Origin: an uncultured bacterium
GTDB taxonomy: Bacteria > Patescibacteriota > Minisyncoccia > Phycocordibacterales > PALSA-1337
Assembly (NCBI GenBank): GCA_903905325.1
Contig: CAIVGA010000058.1
Coordinates: 1-33,930 of the forward strand
Direction: 5' to 3'
Length of the DNA: 33,930 nucleotides
Position numbers and translations under genes: made by a program. Each line of letters begins with the position of its first letter. The stretch's first letter is position 1. This document shows, piece by piece, positions 1-9,122 of the stretch. The notes below the pieces were generated by a model, which saw only the letters and a list, made by a program, of their open reading frames with translations, was not told the origin of the DNA and searched no databases.

Positions 1-518
1 TCTAACTTTGGCGCTATAACCAACTGACAATATGGAGCATCCTTATGTGTCTCATAATAATTCTGATGATAATTTTCTGCCGAATAAAATCCGCCAACCA
101 TCGCACCGTCAGTCCCAACTTCCAATGCCTTCACTTCTGTTACCACTGGTTTATCATAAGCTTTTGTGTCATTCAACTCCTTGATCAATGCTTCAGCCTG
201 CAGCTTTTGTTCGTCGCTGGTATAAAATATAGCCGAACGATACTGAGTACCAACATCATTGCCTTGCCTATTCAAAGTCGTTGGATCATGTGTATTGAAA
301 AAGACCGACAACAAATCACCATATGAAATTATGCTTGGATTAAATTCAATCTTGAGACATTCCGCGTGGCCGGTTCTACCTGTGCAGACCTGTTCATATG
401 AAGGGTTGGCAATAGATCCTCCAGCATAACCTGGCATCACAGAAACTACACCTTTCAGTCCAACAAAAACCGCCTCTGTACACCAGAAACATCCATTGGC
501 GAAAATAGCGATTTGCAT
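1..518 (-). CDS. msrA: peptide-methionine (S)-S-oxide reductase MsrA, 3'-truncated by the window edge
   Basis: Reverse-strand translation [34 protein letters not shown]...[21 protein letters not shown]...; GCFWC active site and MsrA signature. An in-frame upstream ATG lies at 524, but the TATAAT at 526-531 favours 518. Missing from the ORF track because it runs off the edge. Confidence 0.95.
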   Translation of the reverse strand, partial: MQIAIFANGCFWCTEAVFVGLKGVVSVMPGYAGGSIANPSYEQVCTGRTGHAECLKIEFNPSIISYGDLLSVFFNTHDPTTLNRQGNDVGTQYRSAIFYTSDEQKLQAEALIKELNDTKAYDKPVVTEVKALEVGTDGAMVGGFYSAENYHQNYYETHKDAPYCQLVIAPKL

Positions 519-525
519 AGGCATA

Positions 526-531
526 ATTATA
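526..531 (-). promoter_or_regulatory. -10 box TATAAT, 7 nt before the msrA ATG at 518
   Basis: Reverse complement reads TATAAT-TATGCCT-ATG. Confidence 0.55.
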
Positions 532-550
532 CCTCAAAACAATTATGATG

Positions 551-556
551 TATGAT
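551..556 (+). promoter_or_regulatory. -10-like box TATGAT, 7 nt before the sigma factor ATG at 564
   Basis: TATGAT-agtagga-ATG. Confidence 0.4.
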
Positions 557-563
557 AGTAGGA

Positions 564-1196
564 ATGAAAGATAATAAGCTCACAGAATTGAGCATCACAG
601 ATTCAAGTGATGAAGAACTTGCTATACAGGCGCAAGATGGAGACGATACAGCGTTCAATATACTATCAGCTCGCCATATTAAGCACATCTTTAATTTTGT
701 ACGACAATATATTCCCAAAAAAGAAGACGCCGAAGATGTAGTACAAAACACATTTTTTAAAGCTTGGAAACATATAAAAAGTTTCAAGAAAGACAAAAAA
801 TTCAAAGGGTGGTTATTTGCAATTGCAAGGAATACGGCACTTGATCATATAAAAAAGAGACGCAGTTTTTCTTTTTCAGAAATGAACAGTACTGACGAAG
901 AATCTGGTGGGGATATTTCCTTCGCCGATACTTTAACTGATCCAGAACCGCTACCCGCAGAAGTTTTCGAGCGCAAGGAAATCGCAAAGGAATTAACGGG
1001 TGTTTTAGACCAACTATCACCTGATTATAGAGCCACTCTCATTATGCACTACAATGACGAGATGACTTTCGAAGAAATCGCCGTTATTTTCAAGAAACCG
1101 ATGAATACTGTCAAAAGTTGGCACAGAAGAGCCCTAAAAAAGGTGCGAGACCTGCTTCGCACCGATAACCATAAATCCGTCGTATATAAGCCATAA
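564..1196 (+). CDS. RNA polymerase sigma-70 factor, ECF subfamily
   Basis: Region 2 (DAEDVVQNTFFKAWKHIKSFKKDKKFKGWLFAIARNTALDHIKKRR) and region 4 (LSPDYRATLIMHYNDEMTFEEIAVIFKKPMNTVKSWHRRALKKVR). Confidence 0.93.
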   Translation: MKDNKLTELSITDSSDEELAIQAQDGDDTAFNILSARHIKHIFNFVRQYIPKKEDAEDVVQNTFFKAWKHIKSFKKDKKFKGWLFAIARNTALDHIKKRRSFSFSEMNSTDEESGGDISFADTLTDPEPLPAEVFERKEIAKELTGVLDQLSPDYRATLIMHYNDEMTFEEIAVIFKKPMNTVKSWHRRALKKVRDLLRTDNHKSVVYKP

Positions 1197-1214
1197 TATA
1201 GCAAAACAACACAA

Positions 1215-1646
1215 ATGATCGATAATTCTTACAAAATCCTTTTTTCAAAAATACCTAGCGAAGCACCTTCGCAAGGCTTATTAAACAGGATCGATCAACA
1301 AATCAATCGTTCACGTATTTTACAATCCAGAATAAGAGCTGTGATGTTTATAACATTCTCTTGTGTCGCAATTATTGCATGCATACCCATAATCCAAAAC
1401 ATGATAACTGCTATGACTAATTCTGGTTTTTCTACATACATGTCTCTGCTTGTTTCTGATGGCGGTTATATAATGAGTTCATGGAAAGAGTTTGGTATGA
1501 CACTGGCAGAGTCATTTCCAGTCTTGGGTGCTACCGCGGTTATAGCGACCGCTCTTGTGTTTACCTATTCACTAAGTCGAAGTTTATTTTATTTAAAAAC
1601 TATTAAAACTGGGAATCACCCATTAAAAACATATCAACATGCGTAA
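1215..1646 (+). CDS. membrane protein, candidate anti-sigma factor
   Basis: Directly downstream of the ECF sigma gene; short polar N-terminus then two hydrophobic segments; no zinc anti-sigma HxxxCxxC motif. Confidence 0.5.
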   Translation: MIDNSYKILFSKIPSEAPSQGLLNRIDQQINRSRILQSRIRAVMFITFSCVAIIACIPIIQNMITAMTNSGFSTYMSLLVSDGGYIMSSWKEFGMTLAESFPVLGATAVIATALVFTYSLSRSLFYLKTIKTGNHPLKTYQHA

Positions 1647-2115
1647 ATTAGAACACTTTCATAAGGCTGTAGTAATTCTAGGTATACTTTTTGTAGCACT
1701 AGTAATATTTGGTGCAGGAATACTAGTCGGATATGACAAGGGCGAATTTTCCGAACGATGGGATAAAAATTATTCTGAAATCATGGGTGGCCAAAGATCA
1801 CCTTTTTACGCAAATATGATGGGTAATAATCCGACACCGATTGCACACGGAGCCTCTGGTCAGGTCATAGCAATAAATTTACCGTCAATTGCCATACGAG
1901 GCCCTGAAGAGATTGAGAAAGTTGTAATTATAAGTTCAACAACAATAATAAGAAGCATGCATGAAAACGCGTCGTCTTCGGACATAAAAATAGGTTCATG
2001 GATTACTGCAATAGGTTCACCAGACGCAAAGGGTCAAATCAACACGAGTTTTATCAGAATCATGCCACCACCACCCAGCATAGGTGCAAACATTCCTTCA
2101 TCAACTAACAAATAA
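1639..2115 (+). CDS. membrane-anchored extracytoplasmic protein, DUF5666-like small beta domain
   Basis: N-terminal TM segment, then a soluble domain (GQVIAINLPSIAIRGPEEIEKVVIISSTTIIR...IGSWITAIGSPDAKGQINTSFIRI); overlaps the previous ORF. Confidence 0.45.
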   Translation: MRKLEHFHKAVVILGILFVALVIFGAGILVGYDKGEFSERWDKNYSEIMGGQRSPFYANMMGNNPTPIAHGASGQVIAINLPSIAIRGPEEIEKVVIISSTTIIRSMHENASSSDIKIGSWITAIGSPDAKGQINTSFIRIMPPPPSIGANIPSSTNK

Positions 2116-2119
2116 AATT

Positions 2120-3841
2120 ATGATAAAACATTCATTATTTAAAAGATTAGGTTTATACATGCGTGCGCACAAATTTATAAGCAGTTTAGTCATTATTGTT
2201 ATTATTGGTGGAGGTTATTATTGGTATCACAATGTCACAGCAACCAGCGCTACACCTCAATACACAATTGCGAAAACACGTACAGGAGCCATCACGCAAA
2301 CAGTATCTGGATCTGGACAAGTATCGTCACAAAATCAAGAAGATATTAAGTCTACCGTATCTGGAACAATCACATCAATCAATGTTTCTGTTGGAGATCA
2401 TGTAAAAGCTGGTGATCTTTTGGCTACAGTTGATTCTAAACAAGCAGCCCTGAGCTTACAAAATGCCAAAATTGCATATGCAAAACTTGTACAACCAGCC
2501 AAACCTGCTGATATAGCCAACGCCGAGGCGAGTCTTGCAACCTCATACAGCAATGGATATAACTCTGTTTCAGGAGTTTTCTTGGATCTACCAAACATAA
2601 TGAATGGAATAAAAAACATGGTAACCGGTCAAAGTGGTTTTTTGAGCGATCAACACATAACAAATTTTAGCTCAACCGGCCAATCATATCTAAATACATT
2701 TAGTACAGGTTACGATAGAAATGCGATTCAATACAACAATCTTCTGCAAACATACAACCAACTTACAAGAACCAGTTCTACATCTACCATCAATCAAGTC
2801 ATTTCAGATACTTACACTCTTCTGAAAGAAATATCTCAAAATCTGCAAGATGGTCAAAACGTAATTAACTTCATCACTACTAGCCAACCAAATTACCAAC
2901 CAACACAAGCTGCCACTACCGCCGCCTCTATCACCACATGGTCTAGTCAAATAAACTCTGATCTAGCTAATATTTTGGCCGCACAAACATCTATTCAAAC
3001 CAACACCAACAACCTAAACACTCTCATAACAGGAGCCGATCCTTTGGATGTTCAGGCTCAGCAAGTCTCATTGGCCCAACAAGAACAAACATATGCCAAT
3101 TATTTTATTCGTGCACCATTCGATGGTGTTGTTGGTAGAATTCCTGTAAACAAATACGATGAAGCGAGCGGTGCAACAATTGCAACGATTATAGGAGATA
3201 ACAAAATTGCCACAATATCTTTGAACGAAGTAGACGCGGCCAAAGTAAGTGCAGGACAACCGGCGATCATAACCTTCAACGCTATAAGTGGATTTACAGC
3301 CACTGGTACTGTGTCTCAAGTTGATTTGGTTGGGACAGTAGTATCTGGAGTTGTTTCATATAATGTAAAAATTGCTATTGGTACAAATGATCCGCGTATA
3401 AAACCTGGCATGAGTGTGAGCACTACTATTATAACAATGCAAAAATCTGGAGTTCTTGTAGTTCCTGCAACCGCAATCAAAACTCAAGGTCAAACACAAT
3501 ACGTCCAAATATTTGATAATCCAGTTCTTCCAACAGCATCATCAACTAACGGATTTGGTTCTAGCACAAATAGTCAGTTCGCTTCGAGTTCTCAGGGCCA
3601 AAGATTTAATCGTAATGTGACAATAAGTTCCGTCATCGCTCCACGTGATCAAATAATAACCGTCGGGGTTACAGACGGCACCAATACTGAAGTTTCAGAC
3701 GGTCTAACACAAGGACAATGGGTTGTAACAAAGACAATCACCGGTGGCCAGAGTGCTTCAACGGCTGCAGCGGCGCCAAGTATTCTAAGTGGACTAGGTG
3801 GAGGAGGTGGTCGCGGAGGAATTCGTCCAGCTGGAAATTAA
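2120..3841 (+). CDS. efflux periplasmic-adaptor (HlyD/MacA-like) protein
   Basis: TM anchor; lipoyl/barrel-sandwich motif (GSGQVSSQNQEDIKSTVSGTITSINVSVGDHVKAGDLLATVDSKQA); FIRAPFDGVVGRIPV; Gly-rich C-terminus. ATG at 2120 preferred to 2084, which lies inside the upstream gene. Confidence 0.9.
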   Translation: MIKHSLFKRLGLYMRAHKFISSLVIIVIIGGGYYWYHNVTATSATPQYTIAKTRTGAITQTVSGSGQVSSQNQEDIKSTVSGTITSINVSVGDHVKAGDLLATVDSKQAALSLQNAKIAYAKLVQPAKPADIANAEASLATSYSNGYNSVSGVFLDLPNIMNGIKNMVTGQSGFLSDQHITNFSSTGQSYLNTFSTGYDRNAIQYNNLLQTYNQLTRTSSTSTINQVISDTYTLLKEISQNLQDGQNVINFITTSQPNYQPTQAATTAASITTWSSQINSDLANILAAQTSIQTNTNNLNTLITGADPLDVQAQQVSLAQQEQTYANYFIRAPFDGVVGRIPVNKYDEASGATIATIIGDNKIATISLNEVDAAKVSAGQPAIITFNAISGFTATGTVSQVDLVGTVVSGVVSYNVKIAIGTNDPRIKPGMSVSTTIITMQKSGVLVVPATAIKTQGQTQYVQIFDNPVLPTASSTNGFGSSTNSQFASSSQGQRFNRNVTISSVIAPRDQIITVGVTDGTNTEVSDGLTQGQWVVTKTITGGQSASTAAAAPSILSGLGGGGGRGGIRPAGN

Positions 3842-3843
3842 AA

Positions 3844-4563
3844 ATGATTGAAATCAAAAAAATTACGAAGACATATAAAAACGGAGATAATGAAACTCAT
3901 GCTCTACGCGGTGTGTCTTTCACCATCCAAGATGGAGAATTTGTCGCCATCATGGGACCTTCTGGTTCAGGTAAGTCTACATTGATGCATATCCTTGGTG
4001 CGCTCGATACACCAACTAGTGGTACTTTCCACCTCGACGGAAAAGATGTATCAAAACTTTCCGATGACGAATTGGCCACCATAAGACGTGATCGAATTGG
4101 CTTCGTATTCCAATCATTCAACCTACTTCCCCGCGCAACCGTCATGAGAAATGTGACACTGCCACTTATATATGCAGAAGTACCAGAAAAAGAAAGGGAG
4201 AGAAAGGCTAGAAAGTCTTTGGCTTCAGCGGGACTTACGGAAGATCGTTATGAACACAAATCCAACCAGCTTTCTGGTGGACAAATCCAGCGCGTAGCAA
4301 TCGCCCGTGCCTTGGTAAATGACCCTTCACTCATATTGGCAGACGAACCTACAGGAAACCTCGATTCACAAACTGGAGATATAGTTCTAGGAACATTCCA
4401 AAAATTAAATAAGGAAATGAAACGCACAATCATCCTGATTACCCACGAACGTGAAGTGGCTGAACATGCAGATCGTATTATTTATATAAGAGACGGGTTA
4501 ATAGTCGAGGATGGTAGCGGTCACTCAAAAAGAATTATCGAACACGCAAAACAAAAAGTATAA
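3844..4563 (+). CDS. ABC transporter ATP-binding protein, MacB/LolD type
   Basis: Walker [10 protein letters not shown], signature [15 protein letters not shown], Walker [13 protein letters not shown]. Confidence 0.95.
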   Translation: MIEIKKITKTYKNGDNETHALRGVSFTIQDGEFVAIMGPSGSGKSTLMHILGALDTPTSGTFHLDGKDVSKLSDDELATIRRDRIGFVFQSFNLLPRATVMRNVTLPLIYAEVPEKERERKARKSLASAGLTEDRYEHKSNQLSGGQIQRVAIARALVNDPSLILADEPTGNLDSQTGDIVLGTFQKLNKEMKRTIILITHEREVAEHADRIIYIRDGLIVEDGSGHSKRIIEHAKQKV

Positions 4564-4584
4564 TTTGACAAAAGCCCAAAAAAT

Positions 4585-5811
4585 ATGACCACAAAAGATA
4601 TTCTTCATGAAACATTTTCAGCTTTGACCGCCAACAAAGTGCGTACTTCTCTTACCATGCTCGGTATCATCATAGGTATTAGTTCTGTTATTATAATGGT
4701 CGCGATAGGACAAGGTGCTCAAGGTTCTATTCAAGCAAATATCCAATCTCTCGGCTCAAATCTTATAGAAATATTTCCTGGAGCCCAAAGATCATTCGGT
4801 TATGGTGCTTCTGGTGGTCGCGGTGGAGCACAAACACTCACACCAGATGATGCCAATGCTATAGCTACTCAAGTATCAAATATTGCTCAGGTTTCTCCAG
4901 AAGTATCTGGTCGCTACCAAATTACAGCAGTAGGAACAAATACTAACACCACAGTAAATGGTGTATTGGCAGCATACGCAGATGTACACAATGTTCAAGT
5001 AAATGACGGGAGATTTATTACAGATTCCGATAGCAAAAACATGTCACGTGTAGCAGTCATAGGACCAACTACAGCTAGCGATCTTTTTGCTACTGGCACA
5101 GAACCTGTTGGTCAAACGATTACCGTCAAAGGAATGCCTTTTAATATTATCGGTGTAACAGCATCAAAAGGTTCCAGCGGGTTTAGCAACCAAGATGACG
5201 CTGTTTACATACCATTGCAAGATGCCCAACTATTTCTTATTGGCAAGACAACCTACTATACAACGCTGAGCGTTTCAGCAATTTCACCAGATGTCATGAC
5301 ACAAGTGCAAACAGATATCACAAACTTACTCATGCAACGCCATAACATAAGTGATCCTACCGCAACTGATTTCAATGTATTAAACCAAGCTTCCATCGTC
5401 TCAGCAGCTTCGAGCGTCACTGGTACCTTTACTATACTCCTAGGTGCTGTAGCAGGCATTTCACTCGTTGTGGGAGGTATCGGCATCATGAACATGATGT
5501 TGACCACAGTCACCGAAAGAACACGTGAAATAGGGCTTCGTAAGGCCATAGGTGCCAAACGTGCCGATATTAGTACTCAATTCCTCGTCGAAGCAGTTGC
5601 TCTCACGGTTATCGGCGGTGCCATCGGAGTAGGATTAGGATGGCTGGCGGCATATATAGTTACTTCACTTGGAATACTCCAAACATCCATATCAACATCA
5701 TCTGTAATGCTCGCCTTTGGTGTGTCAGCTGGTATCGGAATTGTCTTTGGATATTATCCAGCTAGGAGGGCTTCGAGGTTAAATCCGATTGAGGCGTTGA
5801 GGTACGAGTAA
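4585..5811 (+). CDS. ABC transporter permease, MacB/FtsX type
   Basis: NKVRTSLTMLGIIIGISSVIIMVAIGQGAQ at N-terminus; GGIGIMNMMLTTVTERTREIGLRKAIGAKRADI; C-terminal YYPARRASRLNPIEALRYE. Confidence 0.95.
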   Translation: MTTKDILHETFSALTANKVRTSLTMLGIIIGISSVIIMVAIGQGAQGSIQANIQSLGSNLIEIFPGAQRSFGYGASGGRGGAQTLTPDDANAIATQVSNIAQVSPEVSGRYQITAVGTNTNTTVNGVLAAYADVHNVQVNDGRFITDSDSKNMSRVAVIGPTTASDLFATGTEPVGQTITVKGMPFNIIGVTASKGSSGFSNQDDAVYIPLQDAQLFLIGKTTYYTTLSVSAISPDVMTQVQTDITNLLMQRHNISDPTATDFNVLNQASIVSAASSVTGTFTILLGAVAGISLVVGGIGIMNMMLTTVTERTREIGLRKAIGAKRADISTQFLVEAVALTVIGGAIGVGLGWLAAYIVTSLGILQTSISTSSVMLAFGVSAGIGIVFGYYPARRASRLNPIEALRYE

Positions 5812-5900
5812 GAATAATTGCATGGTTCTAATAATTGCGTGTTTATTTAGTATATCATTATTCAATACAGCACACTCTCCAAAACATCATTTTCTGTAAG

Positions 5901-5915
5901 TGAGAATCATTCTCA
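5901..5915. promoter_or_regulatory. Fur-type operator, perfect 7-1-7 palindrome TGAGAATCATTCTCA
   Basis: Perfect inverted repeat TGAGAAT-C-ATTCTCA, matching the Fur-family 7-1-7 pattern TGANAATNATTNTCA. Confidence 0.7.
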
Positions 5916-5953
5916 TTTGTCGACGTAGAAATAAGGCTATTTTGACACGAATT

Positions 5954-5968
5954 TGCGAATCATTCTCA
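5954..5968. promoter_or_regulatory. second Fur-type operator TGCGAATCATTCTCA
   Basis: One mismatched arm position; shares GAATCATTCTCATTT with the first copy, offset 53 bp; 7 bp downstream of a TTGACA at 5942-5947. Confidence 0.6.
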
Positions 5969-6025
5969 TTTAGAAGAAATCGTTATTGAGAGATAGAGCT
6001 TTCCCCCGATAGCGCCCGCAAATGT

Positions 6026-6031
6026 TATAAT
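6026..6031 (+). promoter_or_regulatory. -10 box TATAAT, 6 nt before the SDR ATG
   Basis: aaTGtTATAATatcgccATG, extended -10 form. Confidence 0.6.
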
Positions 6032-6037
6032 ATCGCC

Positions 6038-6730
6038 ATGAAAACTGTCCTCATAACAGGTGTATCAAAGGGTATCGGTCGCGCATTAGCAGAAAAATTC
6101 CTCATTGAAGAATATAGAGTAATCAGTACCTCGACCACTGGTCATGTTGATTATTCACATCCAAATCTAGCCATTCATCAGTTGGAACTCACATCAGCAG
6201 AATCTATAGATAAATGTTGTGCTGATATCCAAAGACTTGGCATAAAAATTGATATTCTTATAAACAATGCTGGGGTACTTTTTGATGATGATGAAACTTC
6301 CGTGATCATAGATAAGTTGCGAAAAAGTCTAGAAGTTAATCTCATCGGAACTATAGATTTCACCGAGCATATCATTCCAATCATCAAAAAAGACGGACAT
6401 ATAATTAACCTCTCTTCTTCTGCTGGCTCATTGACTAATACGGATATGAAAGATGCTGAGACTTCGCATTTCCCTTTTCATTATCCTGCTTACAAAATTT
6501 CCAAGTGCGCACTCAACATGTACACACGCACTCTCGCAATGCGAATGGAACATCGTGAGAAAAATAGCATCATCGTCTCTTCAGTTCACCCTGGATGGGT
6601 CAAAACAGATATGGGAGGTGATGATGCCGATCTTACACCGGAAGAAGCGGCAGGACACATTTATAAACTCGCAATCTCAAGTCCGGAGACAGGACAGTTC
6701 TGGTTTAAAGGAGAAAAGTATCCTTGGTAA
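6038..6730 (+). CDS. short-chain dehydrogenase/reductase (SDR) family protein
   Basis: ITGVSKGIGRALAEKF nucleotide-binding motif, NNAG motif (LINNAGVLF), YPAYKISKCALN catalytic YxxxK. Confidence 0.93.
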   Translation: MKTVLITGVSKGIGRALAEKFLIEEYRVISTSTTGHVDYSHPNLAIHQLELTSAESIDKCCADIQRLGIKIDILINNAGVLFDDDETSVIIDKLRKSLEVNLIGTIDFTEHIIPIIKKDGHIINLSSSAGSLTNTDMKDAETSHFPFHYPAYKISKCALNMYTRTLAMRMEHREKNSIIVSSVHPGWVKTDMGGDDADLTPEEAAGHIYKLAISSPETGQFWFKGEKYPW

Positions 6731-6779
6731 GTGATATAGGGTGTTAGTAGTTTTCACCGAGCCACGTAATGATATAAAT

Positions 6780-7406
6780 ATGAATAACATAATTGACCTT
6801 ATAAACCTACTTCAAATTACTCGCGTTCAACCACAATATGGCTATTCTATTGCAGGTAAAAATATGAGGCAAGGTAACATAGCTGAACATCATTATTTAG
6901 TCACAATGATAGGTTGGCAACTTGCAGAACTAGTTAATAGTAAAGGTGCAAAAATTGACACATTAAAAGTGCTGAAGTTTTGTCTATTGCATGACGTCGG
7001 AGAAATCTTTGGTGGTGATATTGGAATGTATTATGCCAAAGCAAATCCAAAAGCTCGTAATGCTGCGAAGAAATTTGAAGAAGAAAATCAAAGATTCCTT
7101 TCACAATATTTTGGAAACAAAAAAGAGGTTCTAAATTTAACAAAAGAAATATTAGAATCAAATTCTGATGAGGCGCATATTGCCAAGATTGCAGACTACC
7201 TAGAAGTAACACACTACAAACTTTTCAATGATCAATTAAAAGGAAAAGACCATGTGCTCGTCGCACCAAAACTTACTGAAAAAGTTTCGAAGATCAAAGA
7301 CAAAATCGCCAAAAAAGAACTTCTGACATTTATAAATATCTGGAGCAAAAAGATGAGTAAATATAACTCATTCTTAGATGCTTCTACAGACGCACTCAAG
7401 GTTTAA
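6780..7406 (+). CDS. HD-domain hydrolase, YfbR/5'-deoxynucleotidase-like
   Basis: NIAEHHYLVTMIGWQLAEL...LKFCLLHDVGEIFGGDI gives the H...HD pattern of HD_3 proteins. Confidence 0.8.
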   Translation: MNNIIDLINLLQITRVQPQYGYSIAGKNMRQGNIAEHHYLVTMIGWQLAELVNSKGAKIDTLKVLKFCLLHDVGEIFGGDIGMYYAKANPKARNAAKKFEEENQRFLSQYFGNKKEVLNLTKEILESNSDEAHIAKIADYLEVTHYKLFNDQLKGKDHVLVAPKLTEKVSKIKDKIAKKELLTFINIWSKKMSKYNSFLDASTDALKV

Positions 7407-7843
7407 ACCACCTTCTTGATGTTGGTTAAATCCCCACGTAAACAAATAGGATCCATGGCTTTTATCTCATCGACATAAGCTGAATATTCTGGAATATCGT
7501 TAGATAAGAAAATCTTTTTGTTATTCACATAAGCCTGACCCATTTCGATGAGCACGTTGCCACCGATGTAATTTTTCATACCTTTCTTTTCTAGATTTAC
7601 GAATAGAATCGCGTCACTTTCCAGAATGTGCCTGTAGTGAACTCTCAAATAATCGTTTTCCCTTTTAACGTCGGCGTGTTCTCCGTTTGCTTCACGGCGT
7701 AGTTTTTCTTTATCACCTTCACCACGTGCTATAGCTTCATATTCTGGATGAATCCAGCCGTCGAAACCAAGTTCACAAAGCTTGTCTTTGGCTGCACACA
7801 TTTGTGGTATAAAAGCATTACTTCCTAGTACGTAAATTTTCAT
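7403..7843 (-). CDS. nucleoside 2-deoxyribosyltransferase-like protein
   Basis: MKIYVLGSNAF...ILESDAILFVNLEKKGMKNYIGGNVLIEMGQAYVNNKKIFL; typical (DxLLV..G.EIG.A) layout. Confidence 0.6.
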   Translation of the reverse strand: MKIYVLGSNAFIPQMCAAKDKLCELGFDGWIHPEYEAIARGEGDKEKLRREANGEHADVKRENDYLRVHYRHILESDAILFVNLEKKGMKNYIGGNVLIEMGQAYVNNKKIFLSNDIPEYSAYVDEIKAMDPICLRGDLTNIKKVV

Positions 7844-7858
7844 AAAAATTTTGCGAAA

Positions 7859-8314
7859 TTAAATAATTTTCATCTCTTTAAACCATTCACGCATAACCGG
7901 CTCCAATTTGTCGGCCATTTTCTGAATCTCGGTTTTAGTATACCACCCAATATTCTTTGTTTCATCCAAGCTACGTACGACTTTACTTGCGATATCACCA
8001 GAGACATTAACTTTGTAGAATTTCCAGTAATGCCAAGAACCTCCTTCACGACGACACGGATTCTCTTTACGACCTTCTACTACAAGTTCTAAACTTGCAG
8101 CATCCAAGCCTACCTCCTCTTTCAGTTCACGTTTTGCAGCTCTCTGATAAGCTGCTTCATGATTATTTGTTTCATCTCCAAAGGAAATATCGTCATCCAC
8201 ATGCCCAGCAGGTACAGCAAAACCAAAAGGAAATTTTGCACGTTCTATAAGAAGGAGCTTGTCACCATTCCAGACGAGCATGCCTACGGATGTGTGATCA
8301 CAGGTTTTGGACAT
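7859..8314 (-). CDS. NUDIX hydrolase
   Basis: Nudix box region GHVDDDISFGDETNNHEAAYQRAAKRELKEEVGL. Confidence 0.9.
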   Translation of the reverse strand: MSKTCDHTSVGMLVWNGDKLLLIERAKFPFGFAVPAGHVDDDISFGDETNNHEAAYQRAAKRELKEEVGLDAASLELVVEGRKENPCRREGGSWHYWKFYKVNVSGDIASKVVRSLDETKNIGWYTKTEIQKMADKLEPVMREWFKEMKII

Positions 8315-8320
8315 AGGTGT

Positions 8321-8326
8321 AGTATA
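8321..8326 (-). promoter_or_regulatory. -10 box TATACT, 6 nt before the NUDIX ATG
   Basis: Reverse complement TATACT-ACACCT-ATG. Confidence 0.5.
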
Positions 8327-8338
8327 TCAAATCCAACC

Positions 8339-9094
8339 CTATATCTTTATCTTCGAAAACAACCAAGCCCCAATTCCTAGAAAAACCAGAGAAACTGCGA
8401 GTAAAACTCCCCCATCAATCCAAATACCGCCAGGCATGGTACTAACACCTATGAAAGTTGCTCGTAGACCATCGACTCCATAAGTCAAAGGATTGAAGCG
8501 TGCAATCATCCCTATTACTCCTTCTAGAGGAAACAGTGCACCAGACAAGAAGAATGTTGGCATAACTACGAAGTTCATTATGAGCTGAAAACCTTGCATG
8601 TCTTCTAGTACAGAAGCAATACCAGTTCCAAGTGCTGTAAACACAGTGGCAATACCAAGCATAAAAAGAATTGCCAAAGGAATAGAGTTAAAAGCAGGAT
8701 GGAAACCTATAAACAAAGAAATGATAAGAACAATAACACCTTGCAAACAAGCCACTGTCGCACCACCGAGTGTTCTACCGAGCATTACAGAAAAACGTCC
8801 AACAGGTGCCACGAGAGTTTCTTTGAGGAAACCAAACTGGCGATCCCAAATAACTTCAATACCAGAGAAAACCGCTGTAAACAAAATTCCCATCGCTATG
8901 ACTCCAGGTGCCAAAAACTGTATATAGTTACCTCCACCAGCTTTGGCAAAAGTCGGTCCGAGTCCATAACCGAGCGCCACAAGAAACAATATTGGTTGAC
9001 CTAGCGAACCGATCATGCGCGCACGCGAGCGAAAATAGCGTTTGATTTGGCGAAGCCAGAGGATGTATATAACGTAGAAGAAATTTGATTTCAT
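8339..9094 (-). CDS. ABC-2 type transporter permease (DrrB-like)
   Basis: Six hydrophobic segments; FLAPGVIAMGILFTAVFSGIEVIWDRQFGFLKETLVAPVGRFSVMLGRTLGG; LSGALFPLEGV. ATG at 9094 (MKSNFFYVIYILWLRQIKRYF) preferred over the ORF-track start. Confidence 0.92.
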   Translation of the reverse strand: MKSNFFYVIYILWLRQIKRYFRSRARMIGSLGQPILFLVALGYGLGPTFAKAGGGNYIQFLAPGVIAMGILFTAVFSGIEVIWDRQFGFLKETLVAPVGRFSVMLGRTLGGATVACLQGVIVLIISLFIGFHPAFNSIPLAILFMLGIATVFTALGTGIASVLEDMQGFQLIMNFVVMPTFFLSGALFPLEGVIGMIARFNPLTYGVDGLRATFIGVSTMPGGIWIDGGVLLAVSLVFLGIGAWLFSKIKI

Positions 9095-9122
9095 AAAAGG
9101 TTGATTACGTGTGTTTTTATTA

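Noticed and set aside
3718-3843. Extended start of the first MacB-like ATPase
   Set aside because: Lies inside the adaptor gene in another frame; ATG 3844 begins the conserved domain.
5813-5841. Direct repeat AATAATTGC(A/G)TG twice
   Set aside because: Short AT-rich 12-mer pair, likely chance; not linked to a clear promoter.
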